33,012 bases of DNA. It comes from Mycobacterium sp. GTDB taxonomy: Bacteria > Actinomycetota > Actinomycetes > Mycobacteriales > Mycobacteriaceae. The DNA is taken from NCBI GenBank assembly GCA_019236925.1, contig JAFAID010000080.1:1-33012 (forward strand), in the 5' to 3' direction. Below, one piece after another: positions 15,983 through 23,538 of this stretch. A program made the translations under genes and the position numbers. Each line of letters starts with the position of its first letter. The first letter of the stretch is position 1. The notes beneath the pieces were generated by a model. That model did no database searches and was not told the origin of the DNA. It was given only the letters and a program-made list of their open reading frames with translations.

Positions 15983-16683
15983 TAACGACGTGGCAGTGCG
16001 GCGACCATAGCGTCGACTTGAGCTCTGGTCAGCGTGGTGATGCTGCCGTCCGGTAGTCCGAGGATGCGGTCGACGGCTAGCCCGTGCAGCCTGAATCTGG
16101 TTGTCAGAGTGTCGATTGCCCGTTCACGGGCGGACTCACTGGCGGCATCCAGCACATCGACGATATTCGAGTTCGTGCGGGCGGCGAGGCCATAGATCAT
16201 GTCGGCGACACCTTCTGGGTCGAACGTGTCGAAGATGCCGGCTGTGACCCCCTCCGATATCAGCCGGGTCAGCAAGGGCCGGTACAACCGCTGCTCGACG
16301 GCGAGGATTCGTCCGTAAAGATGCGCATTGTCGGGCCGCAGCAACGACACCATCGCGGCCAGTTGCTCCGGCCCGCTCACCTTCATGTTCGTGTCGAAGC
16401 CGGCCCGCAACACCGCGTTGAGCCGGTGCAGCGCGTCGCCATCGCAGGCGGCCAGAGCATCCTCGACGCTGGCGAAAGCGTCGCGAGCGCTGCGCTCGGC
16501 CAGGGCCGCCACCAGCGCATCTTTCGATGGAAACCAGTGGTAGAAGGCGCCTTTGGAGACCCCGGCGTCGGCGATCAGATCGTTGAGGCTGACGTTCTCG
16601 TAGCCCTGCTGCAAAAACAGCCCGGCCGCCCGGTCGAGCAACTCCGCCCTGCGGATGTCGGGGTGTTTGACTACCCGAGGCAC
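15979..16683 (-). CDS. TetR family transcriptional regulator
   Basis: This 234-residue protein has an N-terminal TetR helix-turn-helix (RAELLDRAAGLFLQQGYENVSLNDLIADAGVSKGAFYHWFPSKDALVAAL, about residues 12-60) and a longer C-terminal sensing domain. The GTG at 16681-16683 overlaps the TAG stop of the upstream membrane-protein gene by one base (TAGTG). The two are therefore translationally coupled and transcribed from the promoter carrying the 27-bp palindrome at 17137-17163. I infer a TetR repressor that controls its own operon. The effector is unknown. Confidence 0.9.
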   Translation of the reverse strand: MPRVVKHPDIRRAELLDRAAGLFLQQGYENVSLNDLIADAGVSKGAFYHWFPSKDALVAALAERSARDAFASVEDALAACDGDALHRLNAVLRAGFDTNMKVSGPEQLAAMVSLLRPDNAHLYGRILAVEQRLYRPLLTRLISEGVTAGIFDTFDPEGVADMIYGLAARTNSNIVDVLDAASESARERAIDTLTTRFRLHGLAVDRILGLPDGSITTLTRAQVDAMVAALPRRY

Positions 16684-17111
16684 TACGGCGATCCCGGCTC
16701 CGGCTTCCAGCCGACATAGGTCAGATACAGCCCCGACAGCGCGAGGCAGAGGAAAACCACCCATATCGCCGCGGTTGCGCCTGAGTTGTAGACCGCATTG
16801 CCGGCCGCGTCGTACGCGCCCGGAACGGTCAGCAGCAGTACCCCACGTATGGCCAGGAACCAGCCCACCACAGACACGATGATCGCCGCAGGGCTGCGCC
16901 AGTACTGGTGAAACGCGATGATCACCAGGCCGAATATCAGCAGCATGGCGCCAAACAGCCACGGCCACATCGGGTTTGCCTTGAATTCCGTAAATAGCGT
17001 TCGCATGTAGGAGCCCCTTATCGCGACCGTGGTCGGCACGATGGTGAAGAACGGTCCCAACGCGCGGGCGAACATGCGTGTGCGGATCTGCGCCTGCTCT
17101 GATGTGCTCAT
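16683..17111 (-). CDS. Small four-TM membrane protein coupled to TetR
   Basis: This 142-residue membrane protein of unknown family has a basic, polar N-terminus (MSTSEQAQIRTRMFARALGPFF). Hydrophobic segments follow near PFFTIVPTTVAIRGSY, PWLFGAMLLIFGLVIIAFHQYW, AIIVSVVGWFLAIRGVLLLTVPG and AIWVVFLCLALSGLYLTYVGW. The ATG at 17109-17111 has GGAGGTA three to four bases upstream, which decides this start over the upstream in-frame codons. It is the first gene of a two-gene operon with the TetR regulator and is probably what that regulator controls most directly. A role in solute export or envelope stress is only a guess. Confidence 0.75.
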   Translation of the reverse strand: MSTSEQAQIRTRMFARALGPFFTIVPTTVAIRGSYMRTLFTEFKANPMWPWLFGAMLLIFGLVIIAFHQYWRSPAAIIVSVVGWFLAIRGVLLLTVPGAYDAAGNAVYNSGATAAIWVVFLCLALSGLYLTYVGWKPEPGSP

Positions 17112-17136
17112 TGCTACCTCCATGTCCGCCAGGAAA

Positions 17137-17178
17137 TATATACCGACCAGTGGTCGGTATATAAGACCAGTGGTCGGT
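17137..17178. promoter_or_regulatory. 27-bp perfect palindrome plus second overlapping operator copy
   Basis: Positions 17137-17163 form a perfect inverted repeat of 13-base arms around a central G at 17150, with core ACCGACCAGTGGTCGGT. The 14-mer GACCAGTGGTCGGT at 17145-17158 recurs at 17165-17178, exactly 20 bases (about two helical turns) away. The pair lies 26-67 bases upstream of the membrane protein/TetR operon start, where promoter elements should be. This fits cooperative binding of two TetR dimers on one DNA face; binding itself is inferred. Confidence 0.8.
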
Positions 17179-17196
17179 GGCGTGTCAGCTGAGCTG

Positions 17197-18537
17197 TCAG
17201 GCCGCAATCGGTTGGTTGCCGACCTTTGCTGGGCCAAGCGCCACCAGCATCACGCCGAGGGCGAAGATCAGCCCGGTCAGCCACGCAAAATGCCCATCCG
17301 GAGCGAAGCCTTCAGCGGCGAGGAACGCCAGGCCATAGGACGCCGTCGCGGCACCGGCCAGCATGATCGGTTCAGCCCAGCGATCTGTGAGAGGTGTGCT
17401 GATTAGGGTCAGCGGCGCCGCGAAAAGTCTTCTGCCCCAATTCAACAGCACCATCTCGACCGCTGTCACCAGGCTGAGGATGACCACCCATTCCAGCCGG
17501 GCCAGCCACCATGCGCCCGTGCCCTCGACCGGTTGAGGCAACAGACCGGCGGGGTAGCCGACGATCGCCACGATCACGACAGGAATCATGTGCCACAGGT
17601 AAAGAGCCATCACGTTGCTGTTGGCTGTCATCAGCACCCGTTGGACGAAACCGGCGCGCAGGGCTCGGTTGAGCGCGGGTGCGACGGTGATCACCAGCCC
17701 TGCCTGCGCGCAACCGAACGCCAACATCGCCACCGAGGGCGGGTCGGAGTTCTGCACGGTCTGGCCGGGCACGCCGATCATGCTGACCGGATACCGGCCC
17801 AGCAGGATCAGCAGCGCCAGCCCGACCGCCGACCCGCTGGCGAGCATCGCGGCTTTGCGGCCGGCTAATAACCCTTCGCGCCAAGCGATTCCGAGCTGGT
17901 AAAGCGCGCCCCAGCACAGCAGGTAGTTCAGCACACGCAGGTGTGGCACATGGGCGCCTAGCGAGACCGCTTCGACCGCAACGACTCCCACAGCGAGCAC
18001 CGCCGGTACCAAAAGCCCCCAACACCGTTGTGCGGCAATAGCCACCGGGGTCAGACAGACCACGATCAGGTACACGGCGAGGAACCAGAGATGCATCGCC
18101 ACCGCCCAACCCGCATATTCCAACGTGGAACCGGCGACGTGACGGAAGTCCAGGACGACCACGACCGCCGACACCAGCCCGACGTAAACGGTTGTGGGTC
18201 CAAGCACCCGGGCAAGTCGATGCCGCACCCAGGTCTGGCGCGACGCACCCTCGGTCTCGCGCCAATGTGTCCAGGACACCGCGCCGGCATAACCGGCGAC
18301 GAGGAAGAACGTCGGCACGGCCTGGAACGGCCAGGTCAGCCATTGAGTCCACGGCTGGTCAACGAGCGGGTTTTGCCGACCGAAATATCCGTCGTGATAG
18401 GTCACCGATCCGGCGAGCCAGTGGCCCAGCACGATGAGGACCACACCCGATACGCGGTAGAAGTCCACCGCCAGATTGCGGTCCGGGCGCATGATTCGCG
18501 TGGGGCCGTCAGACAGACGCTCGGTGGGGTCGTCCAT
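17197..18537 (-). CDS. Membrane acyltransferase (acyltransferase 3 / OafA-like)
   Basis: This 446-residue polytopic membrane protein has about ten to eleven hydrophobic segments. It begins with the acyltransferase-3 pattern NLAVDFYRVSGVVLIVLGHWL, whose His is the putative catalytic residue of the family. Further typical parts are WPFQAVPTFFLVAGYAGAVSW, a VRHRLARVLGPT loop and ALYLWHMIPVVIVAIV with a second His. The family transfers acyl groups to extracytoplasmic glycans or lipids. ATG 18535-18537 (MDDPTERL) is preferred over a start 48 codons upstream, whose extension is Arg-rich and unlike a membrane protein N-terminus. Its stop lies 19 bases from the operator region. Confidence 0.87.
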   Translation of the reverse strand: MDDPTERLSDGPTRIMRPDRNLAVDFYRVSGVVLIVLGHWLAGSVTYHDGYFGRQNPLVDQPWTQWLTWPFQAVPTFFLVAGYAGAVSWTHWRETEGASRQTWVRHRLARVLGPTTVYVGLVSAVVVVLDFRHVAGSTLEYAGWAVAMHLWFLAVYLIVVCLTPVAIAAQRCWGLLVPAVLAVGVVAVEAVSLGAHVPHLRVLNYLLCWGALYQLGIAWREGLLAGRKAAMLASGSAVGLALLILLGRYPVSMIGVPGQTVQNSDPPSVAMLAFGCAQAGLVITVAPALNRALRAGFVQRVLMTANSNVMALYLWHMIPVVIVAIVGYPAGLLPQPVEGTGAWWLARLEWVVILSLVTAVEMVLLNWGRRLFAAPLTLISTPLTDRWAEPIMLAGAATASYGLAFLAAEGFAPDGHFAWLTGLIFALGVMLVALGPAKVGNQPIAA

Positions 18538-18683
18538 GCCAGACAGTATCCCCGCGCAGCGCCTGAGAATTCGCCCGTGTGACGGCGCCGGGTCTTCGTG
18601 CAAGCCGCCTCTCGATCCCTTCCGGTAAACTGGGGTTCTCTTCGCCGAAGTCCGGCGGTACATAGCTTGGAAGGTGTCCACAT

Positions 18684-19019
18684 ATGGTCACGCGGTCATT
18701 GACGAAGCTGGCTGCTGCAGTCGGCGGTCTGGGGTTGTCGTTATTTGCTGGCGCCGGGATCGCGTCCGCAGACCCGTTAGATACGGCAATCAACACCACC
18801 TGCAGTTACCCGCAGGTGGTTGCGGCCCTGAACGCGCAATCGCCGGCTGCTGCGGCGAAGTTCAATTCGTCACCGATGGCGCAGAGCTGGTTGCGTTCCT
18901 TCCTCGCCTCACCGCCGCCCCAGCGCGCGCAGATGGCCCAGCAGGCGGAGGGCATGGCGGGGGCTTCGCAATACATCGGACTTATCGGTCAAATCGCCGG
19001 CACTTGTAACAGCTTCTGA
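18684..19019 (+). CDS. Hemophore-related secreted protein (Rv0203/Rv1174c family)
   Basis: This 111-residue secreted protein has a Sec signal peptide (MVTRSLTKLAAAVGGLGLSLFAGAGIASA, cleaved before DPL). The mature domain of about 82 residues has two Cys bracketing it (NTTCSYPQVVAALN and AGTCNSF), which probably form a disulfide. The Cys-Ser-Tyr-Pro-Gln start and helical C-terminal part match the mycobacterial hemophore-related family, some of which bind haem outside the cell. GGAAGGTG lies 7-8 bases upstream of ATG 18684. I see no convincing IdeR box upstream, so iron regulation is not supported here. Confidence 0.88.
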   Translation: MVTRSLTKLAAAVGGLGLSLFAGAGIASADPLDTAINTTCSYPQVVAALNAQSPAAAAKFNSSPMAQSWLRSFLASPPPQRAQMAQQAEGMAGASQYIGLIGQIAGTCNSF

Positions 19020-19034
19020 GCCCGTGATGCGGTG

Positions 19035-19062
19035 GTGACGGCCTGGACCTCCAGGCCGTCAC
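19035..19062. terminator. Bidirectional hairpin between hemophore-like and GH16 genes
   Basis: Perfect 12-bp arms GTGACGGCCTGG and CCAGGCCGTCAC enclose a four-base loop, between two convergent stops at 19019 and 19066. No strong U-tract follows on either strand. In mycobacteria such GC-rich stems are common termination sites. Confidence 0.7.
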
Positions 19063-19065
19063 GCG

Positions 19066-19875
19066 TTACCAGACACGTATCCAGTCGATGAGCATGTCCG
19101 CGGGATAACTCCCCGATCCGGGGTCGCCACCGCCGGAACCAGCGACCGCGAGGTTGAACACCGGGAAAACGGTGTAGCCCGGCCCGTTGAACGGCCAATC
19201 CGGTAGGGAGCTCGCGGGCACGTCGAAGTACGGCTGGGCGCCGTCGACGTAGTCCTTCCAGAAGCGGATGCCGGCCTCGTCCCACTGGCATCGCCAGGCA
19301 TGCCAGCCGCTGTCCACGGCGATGTTCTGGGTCTTCCATTCGCCGCCGTTTGCTTTGGCGTGAACGGTGGTGGCCGAGGGCCAGCTGCCGTTGCCGTACC
19401 ACTCGATTACGTCGATTTCGCCCCGGTCCTGATTGCCCAGCCAGTAGGCGGGCCAGGCACCGGCACTCAGGCAATTGAGCTTGATCCGGGCTTCCCAGGT
19501 GTGGCCGACGCCGCCCCGCCAGAGGCCTTGAACCTTGCCGCTGTAGTACGTGGGCCCGTCTTTCGCGGCGCGCAGGACGAGGTTGGAGTTGCCATCGATG
19601 AACACGCTGCGACGGTCGTCGCGGTACTGGCCGATGTTCTCGGGTCGCTCCCAGAACGTCGGGTCCTTGATTTGCTCGCGGGCTGTCGCCACCGTCCACT
19701 TCGATGGATCGGGGGCCGACCCGGCCGAACCATCGAATTCGTCATGGAACAGGTAGGACCCCGCCGGCGCGTCCGGTGAGCGCGGATAAGCCCCGGCCTC
19801 CGGGATGGGGACCGCGGCTGCCAAGACGCCGAACCCGGTCATCAACATCATGGTGCGACGATCCATCTCGGGCAT
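19066..19875 (-). CDS. GH16 family glycoside hydrolase, third paralogue, Tat-exported
   Basis: This 269-residue protein carries a Tat-type signal (DRRTMMLMTGFGVLAAAVP, ending near AGA at residue 29), a very short linker and a GH16 domain. The catalytic signature EIDVIE is at residues 153-158. It is closer to the first copy (11959-12828) than to the second. Both share the C-terminal block GGDPxSGSYPADMLIDWxRVF/W and the KDYVDGAQPYFDVPAS/EDYVDGAKPYFSVPAS region, and the DNA encoding the last ~35 codons is nearly the same. ATG 19873-19875 aligns with the GTG start of copy one, with TGCTATGGT upstream at matched spacing. Confidence 0.9.
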   Translation of the reverse strand: MPEMDRRTMMLMTGFGVLAAAVPIPEAGAYPRSPDAPAGSYLFHDEFDGSAGSAPDPSKWTVATAREQIKDPTFWERPENIGQYRDDRRSVFIDGNSNLVLRAAKDGPTYYSGKVQGLWRGGVGHTWEARIKLNCLSAGAWPAYWLGNQDRGEIDVIEWYGNGSWPSATTVHAKANGGEWKTQNIAVDSGWHAWRCQWDEAGIRFWKDYVDGAQPYFDVPASSLPDWPFNGPGYTVFPVFNLAVAGSGGGDPGSGSYPADMLIDWIRVW

Positions 19876-19930
19876 AGGCACAGCACCATAGCAGCCGCCT
19901 ACCCGCCCGCGCGCATGCGCGAGGGTCAGA

Positions 19931-20752
19931 TCACAAGTGAGCCAGCAGCCGGTCGGCAAACACGTCGGGGTGCTCCCGATGCATGAAATGCCCGCCAGGG
20001 ACCTCCTCAACGAGGTAATCGTTCTCGAACATCCTGGCGGCGCCCCGATAGTCCGAGGGCTTCGCGATCGGATCACCGAGGCCGGCAAAGACGACCGTGG
20101 GCACGGTGATCCGCCTTCTCAGCGATGCGCTGGGTATAGGCGAAAGCTTTCGGTAGTAACCGAACGCCGCATTCAAGCTCGCCCGGTTCGAGAAGCTCGC
20201 ACGGACGGCATCAAATTCTGCTGGATCAGGACTCCAGTCCGGCGACCATCGCCGACAGATCGCTGGAAGTGCCGCGAAGTCATTGCGCGCGAAGCGGTTC
20301 GCCGCCCCCGGCAACTTGTAGACCGCGAAGTGCCGGGCGCCCCAGAGCTGTTTCAGCGACGGCTTAAGCGTGGCCGGATGGGGAATCGCGCTAACGAACA
20401 GCTTTGTCACTCGATCGGGGCCGAGCGCGGCCGCGCCGTAGGCGGCTGCGGCGCCCCAATCATGGCCGATGATGACGGCCTCACTGGCGCCGAGCGCTTC
20501 AATCAACGCAAGCGGATCGCGTGCCAAGGTCTCTTGGTCCGCGTCGCGATCCGGAATCGCAGTGGGGTGATAGCCACGCATGAAGGGGCTGACCGCGCGG
20601 TATCCCTTGGCAGCGATTCGTGGCCGCAGATCGTCCCAGGTATGTGCGGTGTCCGGGAACCCATGCAACAGCAGCACGAGAGGCCCGGAGCCCTCCTCGA
20701 GATAGGCGAAGTTTAGTCCGTTCGCTTTGACGAAGTTGATCGCATCGGCCAT
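19931..20752 (-). CDS. Alpha/beta hydrolase, epoxide hydrolase-like
   Basis: This 273-residue α/β-hydrolase has the oxyanion motif HGFPDTAHTW at residues 30-39. The nucleophile elbow GHDWGAAAA has Asp98 in place of Ser, and the catalytic His255 is in GGHFMHREHPD. An Asp nucleophile points to epoxide hydrolases or haloalkane dehalogenases rather than esterases. The HGFP sequence and the lack of an obvious halide-binding Trp after Asp other than W99 favour epoxide hydrolase, though W99 keeps the alternative open. The start follows the methyltransferase stop by two bases, so they form an operon. It is probably cytoplasmic. Confidence 0.85.
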   Translation of the reverse strand: MADAINFVKANGLNFAYLEEGSGPLVLLLHGFPDTAHTWDDLRPRIAAKGYRAVSPFMRGYHPTAIPDRDADQETLARDPLALIEALGASEAVIIGHDWGAAAAYGAAALGPDRVTKLFVSAIPHPATLKPSLKQLWGARHFAVYKLPGAANRFARNDFAALPAICRRWSPDWSPDPAEFDAVRASFSNRASLNAAFGYYRKLSPIPSASLRRRITVPTVVFAGLGDPIAKPSDYRGAARMFENDYLVEEVPGGHFMHREHPDVFADRLLAHL

Positions 20753-20754
20753 GG

Positions 20755-21813
20755 CTAGAGTGCCTTCTGGTAAACGAGCCAGTGCAGCTCGACGGGCGAT
20801 TCCTCCGGCGCGACGTCGAACACGTCAAGCCCGCGGGCCCAGTCGGCGTACCAGGCTGTCGGCGGCCAAGCGCCTTCAGGCAGGTGAGTTTTCTCGTAGT
20901 CGTACGCGGAGTCGTCGGCAACGAGCTGGAGAGGTAGCAGGTCAGTCGCACTCGTTATCTCATCCCAGGTGAAGACCATGGTGTTGCATTGCTGCCCGAG
21001 CTCGCGGGCGGCGTCATCGGGGGTATAGCCCTCGCGCGGCAAAAACGTGTTGAACAGCAACCGTCCACCGGGGGCAAGCGAATGGGCCGCGAGTTCGAAC
21101 ATGGCTCGCAGCTGTTGCGTCGTCCGGAAGTCCGGCACCAGTTCGGAGGCCACAATCAGCTGGTAGTCCGTGCGGACGTCATCCACGCTCGCGAACACGT
21201 CGCGCTCGATAACGCGGACGACGAGTGCTTCGCGTTCAGCCTCCGAGCGAATGGTGTGCGCGAGCTTCGGGGCAATCTCGACCGCGTCCACCGGGTGACC
21301 ACGTCGCGCCAGGGCCAGGGCATTGCGTCCGGTGCCGGCCCCGATGTCCAGCACCGGATAGGTGCTGGGGTCAGTCGCCTCCGCGGCCAAGGCGGAAACC
21401 CGGGCATCCGGTTCGGCGCCGAATAGCGACCCCTCGCGGTCGCTCACCCAGCCGTCGTAAGCGTTCGCGATCGTCGCGACTTCGGTATGGACACGGTAAT
21501 TCAGGGCGGTGCCGAAGGGAGCGTGGAAAGAGATGACGATGTTCGACCGTGAGGAGGTCCGGAAGGCCGCCTCCAACTGGGCTTTCAGCGCCGTCTTCAG
21601 CTGCGCGAATTCTTCGGTGGAGTACTGGACGCCGACGCTGGCGAACAAGTTGTCGCACATCCGGACGTATTCGTCGAGCAGGCCCGGAACGGCCGGTACC
21701 GTGATTTGTCCCATCGCCACCGACCGGCGATACAACCGTCGGCCCATCGCTTCGCGAAGCGTTGACGGGCTGAAAGACCTGACGGCCGGATTGTCCACCA
21801 GACTCTTGTACAC
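20755..21813 (-). CDS. Class I SAM-dependent methyltransferase
   Basis: This 352-residue protein has an all-helical N-terminal region of about 160 residues followed by a Rossmann methyltransferase domain. Motif I is VLDIGAGTGRNALALARRG, then VDAVEIAP with the acidic residue that binds the SAM ribose. YQLIVASELVPDF follows, then LAPGGRLLFNTFLP. The substrate is unknown. Several starts are possible; the GTG at 21811-21813 has AAGGGG upstream and avoids running into the divergent gene. A later ATG at MGQITVP is the alternative. It is the first gene of a two-gene operon with the epoxide hydrolase-like protein. Confidence 0.8.
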   Translation of the reverse strand: MYKSLVDNPAVRSFSPSTLREAMGRRLYRRSVAMGQITVPAVPGLLDEYVRMCDNLFASVGVQYSTEEFAQLKTALKAQLEAAFRTSSRSNIVISFHAPFGTALNYRVHTEVATIANAYDGWVSDREGSLFGAEPDARVSALAAEATDPSTYPVLDIGAGTGRNALALARRGHPVDAVEIAPKLAHTIRSEAEREALVVRVIERDVFASVDDVRTDYQLIVASELVPDFRTTQQLRAMFELAAHSLAPGGRLLFNTFLPREGYTPDDAARELGQQCNTMVFTWDEITSATDLLPLQLVADDSAYDYEKTHLPEGAWPPTAWYADWARGLDVFDVAPEESPVELHWLVYQKAL

Positions 21814-21845
21814 GACCCCGGCCCCTTTGCACCAGCGGTCGATGC

Positions 21846-21851
21846 TATAAC
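21846..21851 (+). promoter_or_regulatory. -10 hexamer TATAAC for a leaderless methyltransferase mRNA
   Basis: TATAAC ends seven bases before the ATG at 21859, the spacing expected if transcription begins at the start codon. The 45-bp divergent gap leaves no room for a normal ribosome-binding site, which supports leaderless expression. No clear -35 is visible. Confidence 0.55.
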
Positions 21852-21858
21852 GCAACGT

Positions 21859-22704
21859 ATGCCAGACACCGGGCACTTGATCACCCACGTTTCCGATACC
21901 GCCAGGTGGACCGCGTTGCATCGGGCAACCGAATCGGCACGGGCCGATGCGTTGTTCAGCGATCCACTTGCCGAAAGACTCGCCGGTGAACAGGGGCGAG
22001 CGATCGTCGCCAGGGTTCCCCGGTCGACTCGCAATGGTTGGTGGCTCATCGCGCGCACCAAGATCATCGACGACGTCATCGCCCGATCAATCGCCGACGG
22101 CTGTGACCGGGTGCTGAACCTGGCCGCCGGCTTGGACACCAGGCCGTATCGGTTGGACCTTCCGTCCGACTTTCCTTGGATTGAGGCGGATCTGCCGCCG
22201 CTGCTCGCGGAAAAGACACAGCTGCTCGAAGACCAGACGCCGCGATGCCGGTTGACCCGAGCGGCCGTGGACCTGTCCGATCCGCACGCCCGCGACGCGT
22301 TCCTCAACGAGGCACTCGACGGCGCCACCAAAGCACTGGTGTTGACCGAGGGCCTGCTGATGTACCTCGAAGACCGAGACGTCATCGCGCTGTCCGCGGC
22401 GATCAAGCGACCCGAGGTGGCCTGGTGGATGCTCGACTTCGCCGGTCCGGGGCTGAAGAAGATGATGAACAAGAAGATGGCCGGCATGCTGCAGAACGCA
22501 CCGTTCAAGTTCGCGCCCGAGAACGGGTTGGCCTACTTCGAAGACCTGGGCTGGCGCACGCTCGAAGCGGAATCGCTGTTGGTGGCCGCCAACCGATTCC
22601 ATCGCCTGCCGATGCTCATGCGCCCGGCCGCCTGGCTGCCGCAGCCCGATCCACGACACCCCGGCGGCAGGCCCTGGAGCGCAGCTGCCCTGTTGACCCA
22701 CTGA
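21859..22704 (+). CDS. SAM-dependent methyltransferase, leucine carboxyl methyltransferase (Ppm1) family
   Basis: This 281-residue protein is of the Ppm1/LCMT type that is greatly expanded in mycobacteria. Family marks are TARWTALHRATESARADALFSDPLAERLAG near the start and LNLAAGLDTRPYRLDLPSDFPWIEADLP, which binds SAM. KALVLTEGLLMYLEDRDVIAL and AYFEDLGWRTLEAESL come later. The domain is complete, and the physiological methyl acceptor is unknown for most mycobacterial members. The next gene starts five bases after its stop, so it is probably co-transcribed with the DUF1906 protein. Confidence 0.88.
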   Translation: MPDTGHLITHVSDTARWTALHRATESARADALFSDPLAERLAGEQGRAIVARVPRSTRNGWWLIARTKIIDDVIARSIADGCDRVLNLAAGLDTRPYRLDLPSDFPWIEADLPPLLAEKTQLLEDQTPRCRLTRAAVDLSDPHARDAFLNEALDGATKALVLTEGLLMYLEDRDVIALSAAIKRPEVAWWMLDFAGPGLKKMMNKKMAGMLQNAPFKFAPENGLAYFEDLGWRTLEAESLLVAANRFHRLPMLMRPAAWLPQPDPRHPGGRPWSAAALLTH

Positions 22705-22708
22705 GCCC

Positions 22709-23482
22709 ATGAGCGATCAGCGATCCTTTTCACGACGCGACGTCATCAAGTTTGCTTTGGCGCCGGCTCTGCTGAGCCTGGGAATGCCGGCGTTGGGCGA
22801 GCCGCGGGCATCGGCCGCCGACATCAGGCTGATCGATTTTGCAAAGCGGAGAATCGCACCGGATGAGATCAAATCGGCCGGCTATGCCGGGGTGGTGAAC
22901 TACGTGTCAGAGCCGCGGCCGGGCTCCGACTTCGAGGCGAAACCCATCACCCGCGAGTATGCGGATGCGCTGCGGGCGGCGGGCCTGCACATCGTCAGCA
23001 ACTTTCAGTACGGCAAACCCGGCGGGACGGCGCCGTCGGATTTGACCCGCGGGCACGACGGTGGCGTGGCGGACGCTCAGACAGCACTGCGACTGCACGG
23101 CGCAGCAGGAGGTAGCGGGTCCGCTCCGATCTTCTTCAGCGTCGACGACGATATCGACGAGAGCACCTGGAATAGCCTTGCCGTCAACTGGTTTCGAGGA
23201 ATCAACTCGGTACTGGGCGTGCAGCGCACCGGCATTTACGGGAATGCTAAGTCGTGTGGGTGGGCGATCAGAGACGACGTGATCGGGCACTCCACCACCG
23301 CGGGCTACCGATGGGCATGGCAGACGAAAGCATGGTCAAATGGGCAGCGCGAGCCCGCCGCGGTGCTTTACCAAGCAGTGGTCGACAGCCCAGGGAACCC
23401 AGGCCCGCTTCTCGGCGGCATCAACGTGGATGTGGACGATGTCCTTGCGGCCGATTACGGGCAATGGGACCTTGCTCGATGA
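22709..23482 (+). CDS. DUF1906 glycoside hydrolase-like protein, Tat-exported (Rv2525c-like)
   Basis: This 257-residue protein has a Tat signal SRRDVIKFALAPALLSLG with cleavage near ASAADIR. The mature part resembles M. tuberculosis Rv2525c from memory: IDFAKRRIAPDEIKSAGYAGVVNYVSEPRPG, LHIVSNFQYGKPG, APIFFSVDDDIDES, and GINVDVDDVLAADYGQWD at the end. The fold is a TIM-barrel related to GH25 lysozymes. Acidic residues in SVDDDID sit where hydrolase catalytic residues occur, but activity of the family is unproven. Rv2525c is an envelope protein whose loss alters drug tolerance. The gene follows the Ppm1-type methyltransferase at four bases. Confidence 0.87.
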   Translation: MSDQRSFSRRDVIKFALAPALLSLGMPALGEPRASAADIRLIDFAKRRIAPDEIKSAGYAGVVNYVSEPRPGSDFEAKPITREYADALRAAGLHIVSNFQYGKPGGTAPSDLTRGHDGGVADAQTALRLHGAAGGSGSAPIFFSVDDDIDESTWNSLAVNWFRGINSVLGVQRTGIYGNAKSCGWAIRDDVIGHSTTAGYRWAWQTKAWSNGQREPAAVLYQAVVDSPGNPGPLLGGINVDVDDVLAADYGQWDLAR

Positions 23483-23538
23483 CCGGTCCGGAGCGCGCGT
23501 TGACGAGTTAGCGCGACGCGCGGTGGCATGCTGGTCGT

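Noticed and set aside
18538..18683. IdeR box upstream of the hemophore-like gene
   Set aside because: I looked for the 19-bp TTAGGTTAGGCTAACCTAA-like palindrome and found nothing close.
11959..19875. GH16 copies as part of a transposon or large segmental duplication
   Set aside because: No transposase, terminal inverted repeats or repeated flanking genes are visible. Similarity is limited to the genes and their short promoters.
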